From Pseudomonas putida (GTDB lineage: Bacteria; Pseudomonadota; Gammaproteobacteria; Pseudomonadales; Pseudomonadaceae), in contig NZ_MINI01000048.1 in NCBI RefSeq assembly GCF_002906855.1, positions 310,001 to 374,000 of the forward strand: a DNA stretch of 64,000 nucleotides, read 5' to 3'. The position numbers and the translations under genes were made by a program. A model generated the notes under the pieces. That model searched no databases and was not told where the DNA came from. It worked only from the letters and a program-made list of their open reading frames with translations. Shown here piece by piece: positions 45,025 to 53,213 of this stretch (the first letter of the stretch is position 1; the number at the start of each line of letters is the position of its first letter).

Positions 45025-45044
45025 GTGTCACCAGTCGGTGACAC
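45025..45044. terminator. Hairpin after gtrS
   Basis: GTGTCACC-AGTC-GGTGACAC is an 8-base perfect stem beginning 4 bases past the gtrS stop. There is no U-run. It may end the edd-glk-gltR-gtrS transcript. Confidence 0.5.
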
Positions 45045-45047
45045 GCC

Positions 45048-46502
45048 TCAATCCATGCCTCTTGGCAGATACAGCGTCACCCGCAAACCGCCTTCGCGCA
45101 GGTTGAGCAAGCTCACCTCGCCGCCGTGACTGTGGGCGATATTACGTGCGATGCCCAAGCCCAGGCCGTAGCCCTGCTGCTTGCCGGCCAGGCGAAAATG
45201 CGGCTCGAACACCTGCTCCATCTGCTGCTGCGGCACGCCGGGCCCCTGGTCATCCACTTGCAGCACGAAGCCCTCGGCGCTGTCGATGATCCGCAGGTGT
45301 GCCCGCTCGCCATACTTGATGGCATTGTCGATCAGATTGCCGATACAACGGCGCAGTGCCAGCGGCTTGCCCGGGTATGGCGACATGGCTTGCCCTTCGA
45401 CGGTGATACGGCCGTCACCCAGATATGGCTCGGCGAGAATCTCCAGCACCTGATTGAGGTCTATCGGCTCGATGTTCTCGTGGATGTCAGTGTCCTTCAC
45501 GCACTGCAGAGCCCCTTTGACCAGCAGCTCCAGCTCGTCGAGGTCCTGGCTGAACTTGGCCTGCAACCGCTCGTCCTCGAGCAGCTCTACGCGCAGGCGC
45601 AAGCGCGTGATCGGCGTGCGCAGGTCGTGGGAAATGGCGCTGAACAACTGCGAGCGCTCGGTCAGGTAACGGCTGATGCGCTCGCGCATGCTGTTGAACG
45701 CACGCCCCACTTCGACCACCTCGCTGCCGCCGCCTTCGGCCACCGGTGCCACATCGGCGCCCAACGACAGTTCGCGCGCGGCGCGTGCCAGGCGCTTGAG
45801 CGGCCAGCTCTGCCAGTGCACCAGCAAGCCGATGAACAGCAGCAGCAAGACGGTGGTCAGGACGATGAAGCCGATCTGCTGACGCGGCAGGCGTTCGGTT
45901 TCGAGGCTGGTGTAGGGTTCGGGCAGCAAGGAGGCGATGTACAGCCATTCGCCCTGGTCCAGGCGGATCTGGGTCACCAGCACTGGCGGGTTGAGCGGCT
46001 CCAGGGTCAGCGAGTAATGCGCCCACGAGCGCGGCAGCTCATCGAGCTTCAGGCCACTGTTGAAGATGCGCAGGTCATCGGGGGCGACGAACTCGACGGA
46101 GATCTCCATCTGTTCGCCAAGCCGCTCGTGAAGCACGTCCTGGAACACGTCGATCACCGCCTGCTTGCGTGGCGTGATGGGCAACACCGGCATGTCCAGC
46201 GGCTTGTCGTTGAGCGACACGAAGAAGCGCGTGCCGCCCATGCTGCGCAACTGATCGAGCACCATCGGCCGATAGGCCACCGGCAGCGAGCGGAAGTAGC
46301 TGACGCTGGCGCTCATGGAATGGGCCAGGCTGCCGGCACTGGCGCGCAGGCCCTGCAGCTGGCTGGCACGCAGCTGGGCGACCCAGATCAGGCTCGACAG
46401 GCCCTGAGCCAACAGCACCACGAGCAAGGTCAGCAGCAGCATGCGCCCCAGCAGCGAGCGCGGTAGCAGGCGCCAGCGCCGCTCAGGAAGCGCAGCAGAC
46501 AT
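45048..46502 (-). CDS. gtrS: Sensor histidine kinase GtrS
   Basis: This is a 484-residue membrane sensor kinase that pairs with GltR. A first membrane helix (about 20-45), a periplasmic sensor region, and a second helix (VLTTVLLLLFIGLLVHW) lead to a HAMP linker. The HisKA box is FSAISHDLRTPITRLRLRVE, with His in the phosphorylation motif. The HATPase has GNLIDNAIKYG, VDDQGPGVP and GLGLGIARNIAHSHGG. In pseudomonads this kinase senses glucose-derived 2-ketogluconate or 6-phosphogluconate and affects glucose genes. The ATG at 46502 overlaps gltR by 20 bases. Confidence 0.92.
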   Translation of the reverse strand: MSAALPERRWRLLPRSLLGRMLLLTLLVVLLAQGLSSLIWVAQLRASQLQGLRASAGSLAHSMSASVSYFRSLPVAYRPMVLDQLRSMGGTRFFVSLNDKPLDMPVLPITPRKQAVIDVFQDVLHERLGEQMEISVEFVAPDDLRIFNSGLKLDELPRSWAHYSLTLEPLNPPVLVTQIRLDQGEWLYIASLLPEPYTSLETERLPRQQIGFIVLTTVLLLLFIGLLVHWQSWPLKRLARAARELSLGADVAPVAEGGGSEVVEVGRAFNSMRERISRYLTERSQLFSAISHDLRTPITRLRLRVELLEDERLQAKFSQDLDELELLVKGALQCVKDTDIHENIEPIDLNQVLEILAEPYLGDGRITVEGQAMSPYPGKPLALRRCIGNLIDNAIKYGERAHLRIIDSAEGFVLQVDDQGPGVPQQQMEQVFEPHFRLAGKQQGYGLGLGIARNIAHSHGGEVSLLNLREGGLRVTLYLPRGMD

Positions 46503-47208
46503 GGGCAGCCAGCAGGTAACCACTGCCACGCACGGTGCGGATCAGCCGCGCAGGCTTTTCGGTGTCGCGCAGGCGCTGGCGCAGGCGGCTGACCGCCATG
46601 TCGACGATGCGATCCAGCGGCATCGGCTCGCGGCCTCGGGTGGCGTTGCCGATGGTGTCGCGGTCGAGGATCTGTTGAGGGTGATCGAGAAACAGCTTGA
46701 GCAAGGCGAAGTCGGCACCGGACAGAATCACCTCTTCACCATCGCGGTGGAACAGCCGATGGCTGACGGTATCCAGACGCCAGTCGTCGAAAGCCAACAC
46801 GACACTGACAGGGGCGGCTTGGCCGAACTCACTGCGGCGCAACAGGGCCTTGATCCGCGCCTGCAATTCACGTGGGCTGAATGGCTTGCCCAGGTAGTCA
46901 TCGGCGCCCAGCTCCAGGCCGATGACGCGGTCGGCTTCATCGGAGCTGGCGGTCAGCATGATGATCGGTACCCGTGACTGGCGCGGGTGCTGGCGCACCC
47001 AGCGGCACAGGCTGAAGCCATCTTCGTCGGGCAACATGACGTCGAGGATCACCAGGTCGCAGGGAGCGTTTTCCAAGGCGCGACGAAAACCCTGGCCATC
47101 GGCTTCGGCGTGGACCTGGAAGCCGGCACGGCTCAGGTAGGTTTGCAGCAATTCACGAATTTCCTGATCGTCATCGACCATCAGGATGGACTTTCCGGCA
47201 GTGCTCAA
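46483..47208 (-). CDS. gltR: Response regulator GltR
   Basis: This 241-residue OmpR-type regulator has a receiver domain with DD near residues 12-13 and the phosphoacceptor Asp in LVILDVMLPDEDG. The C-terminal winged helix contains the NATRGREPMPLDRIVDMAVSRLRQRL recognition region (in part). It is a repressor or activator of glucose transport genes in other pseudomonads. It lies between glk and gtrS in the edd operon direction, 67 bp after glk. Confidence 0.93.
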   Translation of the reverse strand: MSTAGKSILMVDDDQEIRELLQTYLSRAGFQVHAEADGQGFRRALENAPCDLVILDVMLPDEDGFSLCRWVRQHPRQSRVPIIMLTASSDEADRVIGLELGADDYLGKPFSPRELQARIKALLRRSEFGQAAPVSVVLAFDDWRLDTVSHRLFHRDGEEVILSGADFALLKLFLDHPQQILDRDTIGNATRGREPMPLDRIVDMAVSRLRQRLRDTEKPARLIRTVRGSGYLLAAHVCCAS

Positions 47209-47275
47209 GGTATCCCGCCCTCTTGTTGTTGCAGGTCTTTCTCGCCTGCTGTCGCGGTGCAGCCGATCGAGCGTA

Positions 47276-48235
47276 TCAGTGATCCAGGGTTTGCTGCAGT
47301 GCCACCCCGGCTCCGAGCAAGCCAGAGAACTCGGCAGTTACCAGCCAAACCGGCACACCTGCAAAATAACCACTCATGCAGCCCTTGTCGGCAAAGCTGG
47401 CGGCAAATCCGCTACGCAGGAACAGCTCGGCAAAGCGCGGGATCACGCCGCCGACAATATAGACCCCGCCGCGCGCGCCCAGGGTCAGGACATTGTTACC
47501 GGCCACACGCCCGAGGAAGCGGCAGAACTGCTCGATCACCGCCAGCGCCCGTGGCTCGCCGCCCAGCGCCGCATCGGTGATCTGCGCAGGCGTTGTGTGT
47601 CGGGGCGTGTCGCCATCCAGTGCGCACAGGGCCTGATACAAACGCACCAGGCCACCACCGCTCAGCACGGTCTCGGCGCTGACGTGGCCGATCTGGCTGT
47701 GCAGCTGCTGATGGATCGCCGCCTCGCGGGCGTTGCCCACCGGCAAGTCGACATGCCCGCCTTCACCCGGCAGCGCCTGCCAGTGCTGCTCGCCCAGGCG
47801 CAACAGGCTGCCGACCCCCAGGCCGGTGCCCGGGCCGATCACCAGCGCGGGCCGCGCCGGGTCTGCCTTGCCTGGGCAGACCTCACGGTACTCACCGGGT
47901 TGCAGGCGGGTCATGCCCAGGGCCTGGGCAGAAAAGTCGTTGATCAGCAGCAGCCGCTCGACCTGCAAGGTCTGGCAGAACGCCTTGTGGCTGAGCCGCC
48001 AGTGGTTGTTGGTAAAGCGGAATTCATCGCCATCCACCGGCCCGGCCACCGCCAGGCACACCCCCGCGAGGCCACCACGGGCAATGCCGTGGCCTTGCAG
48101 GTAAGCCTCGATGGCCTGCTCCGGGCTGGTGTAATCCGCCGTGGCGAAGACCTTCACCTGGTACAGCTGGTTGTCACGCCACAACGCAAAGCGGGCATTG
48201 GTGCCACCGATGTCGCCAACCAGCAGGTCCTTCAT
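47276..48235 (-). CDS. glk: Glucokinase
   Basis: This 319-residue proteobacterial glucokinase phosphorylates cytoplasmic glucose to glucose 6-phosphate. The phosphate-binding start is LVGDIGGTNARFALW. The catalytic region is NDFSAQALG, with the general base Asp, and VIGPGTGLGVGSLL completes the fold. Its ATG overlaps the edd stop by 4 bases (ATGA), so the two are coupled. Confidence 0.96.
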   Translation of the reverse strand: MKDLLVGDIGGTNARFALWRDNQLYQVKVFATADYTSPEQAIEAYLQGHGIARGGLAGVCLAVAGPVDGDEFRFTNNHWRLSHKAFCQTLQVERLLLINDFSAQALGMTRLQPGEYREVCPGKADPARPALVIGPGTGLGVGSLLRLGEQHWQALPGEGGHVDLPVGNAREAAIHQQLHSQIGHVSAETVLSGGGLVRLYQALCALDGDTPRHTTPAQITDAALGGEPRALAVIEQFCRFLGRVAGNNVLTLGARGGVYIVGGVIPRFAELFLRSGFAASFADKGCMSGYFAGVPVWLVTAEFSGLLGAGVALQQTLDH

Positions 48236-50058
48236 TTGAGGTTCTCCAGAGCCGAGGTAAAGGCGCTCGCGCCCTGCTCTGCCGGGCTGAATGCCATGCG
48301 CATGAAGCCGAACAGCTCACGGCCGCAGCCCAGGTCGTTGCCCTGAGGCGCGGGCGGCAGGTCACGACCGGCCAGCTCTTCTGCCGACACCATCACCCGC
48401 AGCGTGCCTTCGACACCATCGACCCGCACGATATCACCATCGCGCACGCGTGCCAGCGGGCCACCATCGAACGCCTCGGGGCAAACGTGGATGGCCGCCG
48501 GGATCTTGCCCGAGGCGCCCGACATACGCCCGTCGGTCACCAGCGCAACCTTGTAGCCACGGTCCTGCAGCACGCCGAGGAACGGCGTCAGCTTGTGCAG
48601 CTCGGGCATGCCGTTGCAGCGCGGGCCCTGGAAGCGCACCACGGCAACGAAATCGCACTCCAGTTCACCGGCCTTGAAGGCATCGGCCAGCGACTGCTGG
48701 TCATGGAACACCCGTGCCGGCGCTTCGACCACCTGATGCTCAGGCGCTACTGCCGAAACCTTCATCACGCCTCGGCCCAGGTTGCCTTCCATCACCCGCA
48801 GGCCACCTTCGGCCGAGAACGGCCGTGCCACCGGGCGCAGGATGCTCTCGTCCAGGCTCTGCTGCGGCCCTTCGCGCCACACCAGCTTGCCGTTGTCGAG
48901 GAACGGCTCCTGGGTGTAGCGGCGCAGGCCGTGGCCAGCCACGGTGTTGACGTCTTCGTGCAACAGGCCGGCATCGAGCAGTTCACGGATCAGGAAGGCC
49001 ATGCCGCCAGCGGCCTGGAAGTGGTTGATGTCGGCCTTGCCGTTGGGGTAGACGTGGGACAGGGTCGGCACCACCTCGGACAGGTCGGCCATGTCTTGCC
49101 AGGTCAGCTGGATGCCGGCCGCCTGGGCGATCGCCGGGATGTGCAGGGTGTGGTTGGTCGAGCCGCCGGTGGCGTGCAAGGCGACGATGGAGTTGACCAG
49201 CGCTTTCTCGTCGACGATCTCGCCCAGCGGCATGAAGCTGCCGCTGGCCTTGGTCATGCGCGTGACCTGTTGCGCTGCCTCGGCGGTCAGGGCATCGCGC
49301 AGCGGGGTGTACGGGTTGACGAACGAGGCGCCTGGCAGGTGCAGGCCCATGACTTCCATCACCAGCTGGTTGGTGTTGGCGGTGCCGTAGAAGGTACAGG
49401 TGCCGGGGCTGTGGTAGGACTTCATTTCCGATTCCAGCAGCTCCTCGCGGCTGGCCTTGCCTTCGGCATAGCGCTGGCGCACGTCAGCCTTCTGCTTGTT
49501 GGAAATACCGGAAACCATCGGCCCGCCCGGCACGAAGATGGTCGGCAAGTGGCCGAAGCGCAGCGCGCCCATCATCAGCCCGGGGACGATCTTGTCGCAG
49601 ATGCCGAGCATCAGCGCAGCGTCGAACATGTTGTGCGACAGCGCTACCGCAGTGGACATAGCGATCACTTCGCGGCTGGCAATGGCCAGCTCCATGCCTG
49701 GCTCGCCTTGGGTCACGCCGTCGCACATTGCCGGCACGCCACCGGCGAACTGGCCGACCGAGCCGACCTCGCGCAGGGCCTGCTTGATCTGGTCAGGGAA
49801 ATGCAGGTACGGCTGGTGCGCCGAGAGCATGTCGTTGTAGGACGAGACGATGGCGACGTTGGCCGCGTTCATCAACCGCAGGGTCTGCTTGTCCTCGGCA
49901 CCGCAACCGGCCACGCCATGGGCGAAGTTGGCGCACTGCAGGCTGGCACGCATGGGCCCGTCACTGGCCGCGCCACGAATCAGCTGCAGGTAGCGTTCGC
50001 GGGTGGCTCGGCTGCGTTCGATCAGCCGCTGGGTGACCTCAAGGATGCGCGGATGCAT
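48232..50058 (-). CDS. edd: 6-phosphogluconate dehydratase
   Basis: This 608-residue iron-sulfur enzyme converts 6-phosphogluconate to KDPG, the key Entner-Doudoroff step. Cys and metal-binding motifs are GCGAEDKQTLRL near the N-terminus, GICDKIVPGLMMGALRFGH and TCTFYGTANTNQ. The substrate region has TDGRMSGASGKIPAAIHVCPEA. It heads edd-glk-gltR-gtrS and is divergent from gapA; HexR sites lie between. Confidence 0.97.
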   Translation of the reverse strand: MHPRILEVTQRLIERSRATRERYLQLIRGAASDGPMRASLQCANFAHGVAGCGAEDKQTLRLMNAANVAIVSSYNDMLSAHQPYLHFPDQIKQALREVGSVGQFAGGVPAMCDGVTQGEPGMELAIASREVIAMSTAVALSHNMFDAALMLGICDKIVPGLMMGALRFGHLPTIFVPGGPMVSGISNKQKADVRQRYAEGKASREELLESEMKSYHSPGTCTFYGTANTNQLVMEVMGLHLPGASFVNPYTPLRDALTAEAAQQVTRMTKASGSFMPLGEIVDEKALVNSIVALHATGGSTNHTLHIPAIAQAAGIQLTWQDMADLSEVVPTLSHVYPNGKADINHFQAAGGMAFLIRELLDAGLLHEDVNTVAGHGLRRYTQEPFLDNGKLVWREGPQQSLDESILRPVARPFSAEGGLRVMEGNLGRGVMKVSAVAPEHQVVEAPARVFHDQQSLADAFKAGELECDFVAVVRFQGPRCNGMPELHKLTPFLGVLQDRGYKVALVTDGRMSGASGKIPAAIHVCPEAFDGGPLARVRDGDIVRVDGVEGTLRVMVSAEELAGRDLPPAPQGNDLGCGRELFGFMRMAFSPAEQGASAFTSALENLK

Positions 50059-50181
50059 GTACTGGACTCCAGGCTAATTGTAAGGGCGGTTTACCGGGCA
50101 TTTACCCTCCAAACGATTGCGGCCTAGGCTCAAGGTAGAGGGGCTCGCGATATCGGGGGAGGCACTGTGCCCAACCACTCG

Positions 50182-50197
50182 TTGTATGTTTAAACAA
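50182..50197. promoter_or_regulatory. HexR operator-like palindrome before edd
   Basis: TTGT-ATGTTTAA-ACAA is an exact match to the TTGT-N8-ACAA form, 124 bp before edd. The same 50059-50323 gap holds a second site. No gene lies in this interval. Confidence 0.7.
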
Positions 50198-50244
50198 AAT
50201 ACTGCCATCAAAAAGGCTTGTTTTCTATCTTCGAGTGAATAATC

Positions 50245-50259
50245 TTGTAATTCCAACAA
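50245..50259. promoter_or_regulatory. HexR operator-like palindrome before gapA
   Basis: TTGT-AATTCCA-ACAA is an exact match to TTGT-N7-ACAA, 65 bp before the gapA ATG. Both orientations match, as expected for a dimeric repressor. Confidence 0.75.
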
Positions 50260-50323
50260 CAAAACCGTTTCAGTGAACCGCCTTTTTGCCACAGGTTTCA
50301 CTCGGACCGCCAGAGGTACTGCC

Positions 50324-51325
50324 ATGACCCTACGTATCGCCATCAATGGATTCGGCCGCATCGGGCGCAATGTCCTGCGCGCACTGTATACCCAAGGCTA
50401 CCGCCAGGACCTGCAGGTCGTCGCCATCAACGACCTGGGTGACAGCGCGATGAACGCCCACCTGCTCAAATATGACAGCGTCCACGGCACATTCGATGCG
50501 CTGGTCGAGGCCGACCATGAAAGCCTGACGGTCAATGGTGACCGTATCGCGGTCAGTGCCATCCGCAACCCGGCCGAACTGCCCTGGAAGGCCGAAGCGA
50601 TCGACGTGGTGTTCGAATGCACCGGGCTGTTCACCGACCGTGCCAAGGCCGCCGCGCACCTGGCTGCGGGCGCCGGCAAGGTGATCGTCTCGGCGCCGGG
50701 CAAGGGCGTCGATGCCACCGTGGTGTACGGGGTCAACCACGATATCCTGCGGGCTTCGCACCAGGTCATCTCCAACGCCTCGTGCACCACCAACTGCCTG
50801 GCGCCGATCGCCCAGGTGCTGCACCGCGAGTTCGGCATCGAACAGGGGCTGATGACCACCATCCACGCCTACACCAACGACCAGGTGCTGACCGACGTCT
50901 ATCACAGCGACCCATACCGCGCCCGCTCGGCCACCCAGTCGATGATCCCGAGCAAGACCGGCGCCGCCGAAGCCGTGGGCCTGGTGCTGCCGGAACTGGC
51001 CGGCAAGCTCACCGGCATGGCGGTGCGGGTGCCGGTGATCAACGTGTCGCTGGTCGACTTGACCGTCAACCTCAAGCGCGAGGCCACCGCCGAGCAGGTC
51101 AACCAGCTGTTCCTCGAAGCCAGCCGGCACTCCAAGGTGCTCGGTTACAACGCCCTGCCGCTGGTGTCGTGCGACTTCAACCACAACCCGCTGTCGTCGA
51201 TCTTCGATGCCAACCATACCCGCGCCAACGGGAGGATGCTCAAGGTGCTGGCTTGGTATGACAACGAGTGGGGGTTCTCCAACCGGATGCTGGATAACTG
51301 TCTGGCATTGGCCAGCGCGCGCTGA
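50324..51325 (+). CDS. gapA: Glyceraldehyde-3-phosphate dehydrogenase
   Basis: This 333-residue enzyme oxidises glyceraldehyde 3-phosphate using NAD. The N-terminal Rossmann start is RIAINGFGRIGRNVLRAL. The catalytic Cys is in SNASCTTNCLAPI, with the GTAHAYT-equivalent IHAYTNDQ following, and WYDNEWGFSNRMLD near the end. The ATG at 50324 has AGAGG 7 bases upstream. The frame extends upstream to 50273, but the added residues are not family-like. Confidence 0.97.
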   Translation: MTLRIAINGFGRIGRNVLRALYTQGYRQDLQVVAINDLGDSAMNAHLLKYDSVHGTFDALVEADHESLTVNGDRIAVSAIRNPAELPWKAEAIDVVFECTGLFTDRAKAAAHLAAGAGKVIVSAPGKGVDATVVYGVNHDILRASHQVISNASCTTNCLAPIAQVLHREFGIEQGLMTTIHAYTNDQVLTDVYHSDPYRARSATQSMIPSKTGAAEAVGLVLPELAGKLTGMAVRVPVINVSLVDLTVNLKREATAEQVNQLFLEASRHSKVLGYNALPLVSCDFNHNPLSSIFDANHTRANGRMLKVLAWYDNEWGFSNRMLDNCLALASAR

Positions 51326-51350
51326 AGGGCTCCTGACTGGAGATTTTTGC

Positions 51351-51398
51351 CGCTTATGAGACCGAGCGCTGCGCGGGCGGCGCTCGGTCTCATAAGCG
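51351..51398. repeat. GC-rich palindromic repeat after gapA
   Basis: Perfect 18-base arms (CGCTTATGAGACCGAGCG and complement) enclose a 12-base GC-rich centre. It shares the core GCGCGGGCGGCGCTCG with the repeat at 16.45 kb. It lies 26 bases past the gapA stop and may act as its terminator. Confidence 0.8.
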
Positions 51399-51463
51399 CT
51401 GAGAATCCCAAGTCGAACACCCCGCCCCCATACAATCTTTACCTTTTTCTAACAAATCCAGGC

Positions 51464-51498
51464 TTGACCTGACTACGAGATGATAAGCATTATCATTA
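51464..51498 (+). promoter_or_regulatory. Promoter with Fur box before the ECF sigma gene
   Basis: TTGACC (51464-51469) and CATTAT (51488-51493) are 18 bases apart. TGATAAGCATTATCATTA (51481-51498) is close to the Fur consensus GATAATGATAATCATTATC and covers the -10, so iron-loaded Fur would block it. Confidence 0.7.
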
Positions 51499-51522
51499 AC
51501 CTTTCGTCGGCCAGGTCACCCC

Positions 51523-52035
51523 GTGAGTCAGTCCCGGTTCAACTCCGTCTTCCTCGTCCAGCGCCTTTCCCTGCTGCGCACCCTGCAACGCATGGTAGGC
51601 AACCCCAACACCGCCGAGGACCTGCTGCAGGAAACCTACCTGCGGGTGTCCCGCGCCTTGGGCGAGCGGCCCATCGAACACCTCGAGCCCTTCGTGTTCC
51701 AGACCGCCCGCAACCTCGCCCTGGACCACCTGCGCACGCGGCGGGTGCAGTCGCGCATGCTGGTCGACGATGTGCCCGACGAGGTGCTGCACAATGTCGC
51801 CTCCCCGCTGGGTAGCAGTGAGGACGCCGCCCACGCCGAACAACTGCTCAAGCACCTGAGCGTCAGCCTCAACCAGCTGACCGAGCGCCAGCAGCGCATT
51901 TTCATCCTCAGCCGCCTGCACGGCGCCAGCTACCTGGAAATTGCCGAGCAACTGCAGGTCTCGGCCAGCACGGTACAGAAGGAACTGAAACTGATCATGG
52001 CCATCTGCATGGGCGTGGCCGACCGTCTCAAATGA
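51523..52035 (+). CDS. FecI-type ECF sigma factor
   Basis: This 170-residue iron-uptake ECF sigma factor has sigma region 2 (NTAEDLLQETYLRVSRAL, FVFQTARNLALDHLRTRRV) and region 4 (LTERQQRIFILSRLHGASYLEIAEQL, VSASTVQKELKLIM). The start is GTG at 51523. It is followed by a FecR gene and an STN-domain receptor, so it should serve cell-surface signalling for haem. The Fur box upstream fits iron control. Its target promoters are proposed at 53.1 and 55.9 kb. Confidence 0.93.
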   Translation: MSQSRFNSVFLVQRLSLLRTLQRMVGNPNTAEDLLQETYLRVSRALGERPIEHLEPFVFQTARNLALDHLRTRRVQSRMLVDDVPDEVLHNVASPLGSSEDAAHAEQLLKHLSVSLNQLTERQQRIFILSRLHGASYLEIAEQLQVSASTVQKELKLIMAICMGVADRLK

Positions 52036-52125
52036 GCCGACCGCAGGCGTGCCGAATGCTGCATGGCGCTTGCCATGCTTCGCCCAAGCCTTGATCATTC
52101 GCAAAAATACCTGCAAGGACCCACC

Positions 52126-53088
52126 GTGACCGACAGCCCCGTCACTCGCCCGCCAGCCACCGGGCCCGACGCCCGCGCCCGTGCGCTGGACGAGGCGCTG
52201 GACTGGCTCGTTCGCCTGCAGTGCGCCAGCGAAGCCGACACCCTCGCCTTCGAGCAATGGCTCAGCGCAGCTCCGGAAAACGCCGAGGCCTATGTCGAGG
52301 CTGAAGCCTTGTGGAACGGCACCCCGCTGCGCCAGGCCGCCATGCACATGCACCAGCACCAGCGCCGCTCGCTGCGCGGCCGCCTGCGCGCGCACTGGAA
52401 GCCACTGGCGACCGCCGCCGTGCTGTTGGTGGGGCTGTTCACCTTCGGCAACCTGCCGGTGCGCCTGCAGGCCGACCACCTGACCGTGGTCGGTGAACGC
52501 CAGCGTCTGGAGCTGGATAACGGCGCCAAGGTCCTGCTCAACACCAATTCCGCCTTCGCCAGCGACCAGCAGGGCGGCCGCCAGGTCGCACGCCTGCTAC
52601 AAGGCGAGGCGTACTTCCAGGTGCCCGGTGGCGCCCAGCTGCCGCTGGAAGTGCAGGCAGGCCCCGTGCGTGCACAGGTACGCGACACCGATTTTGCCGT
52701 GCGCTACCTCGACGGCGAGGCACAGGTTCGCGTGCAGCGCGGCGACGTCGACCTGCAGGGGGCACTCGACCAGCGCATCCGCCTCAGTGCCGGCGACAGC
52801 ATCAGTGTCGGCCCGCAGGGTTTCGGCCAGCGCCAGCGCCCGGACATGCACAGGGACCTGGCCTGGGTCGACGGCCGCCTGGTGTTCGAGAACTGCCCGT
52901 TGAGCCAGGTGCTGGCCGAAGTGCGCCGCTATTACCCTGGCTGGATCATCAACCGCAACGACCACCTCGGCGACATGGCGGTGACTGGCAACTACCGCCT
53001 CGATCAGCCGTTGGAAACCCTGCGCGCCCTGGCCCACATCACCTCGGCGCAACTGCACGAATTACCCGCCGTGGTGATCATCAACTGA
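52126..53088 (+). CDS. FecR-family anti-sigma regulator
   Basis: This 320-residue inner-membrane sensor links the receptor to the sigma factor. The cytoplasmic N-terminus binds sigma (EALDWLVRL ... FEQWLSAAPENAEAYVEAE, DUF4880-like). A single membrane helix is KPLATAAVLLVGLFTFGNLP. The periplasmic FecR domain follows (RLELDNGAKVLLNTNSAFA, then YFQVPGG), and the C-terminal STN-contact region comes last. GTG at 52126 is chosen as the start because AAGGA lies 6 bases upstream; the ORF also opens at 52063. Confidence 0.9.
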   Translation: MTDSPVTRPPATGPDARARALDEALDWLVRLQCASEADTLAFEQWLSAAPENAEAYVEAEALWNGTPLRQAAMHMHQHQRRSLRGRLRAHWKPLATAAVLLVGLFTFGNLPVRLQADHLTVVGERQRLELDNGAKVLLNTNSAFASDQQGGRQVARLLQGEAYFQVPGGAQLPLEVQAGPVRAQVRDTDFAVRYLDGEAQVRVQRGDVDLQGALDQRIRLSAGDSISVGPQGFGQRQRPDMHRDLAWVDGRLVFENCPLSQVLAEVRRYYPGWIINRNDHLGDMAVTGNYRLDQPLETLRALAHITSAQLHELPAVVIIN

Positions 53089-53092
53089 GCGA

Positions 53093-53129
53093 CAAGTTTT
53101 TTTACGCGATCGCGTCTCCCCGCTCGTCT
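53093..53129 (+). promoter_or_regulatory. Shared ECF-type promoter before the haem receptor gene
   Basis: CAAGTTTTTTTAC is followed after exactly 19 bases by CGTCT (53125-53129). The same motif and spacing occur before hemO. It lies 85 bp before the receptor ATG and is a candidate target of the local ECF sigma factor. Confidence 0.65.
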
Positions 53130-53150
53130 CGTTATAGCCAATGCAACTGA

Positions 53151-53170
53151 TTCTTGTTTAAAAACAAGAA
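53151..53170 (+). other. 20-base perfect palindrome in the receptor leader
   Basis: TTCTTGTTT-AA-AAACAAGAA is a perfect inverted repeat, placed downstream of the ECF promoter and 43 bases before the receptor ATG. It may act as a DNA operator or as an RNA hairpin. Confidence 0.5.
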
Positions 53171-53213
53171 CGGTAATCACCTATAACAGTTCGCGCGTCA
53201 GGGAGCGCTTTCG

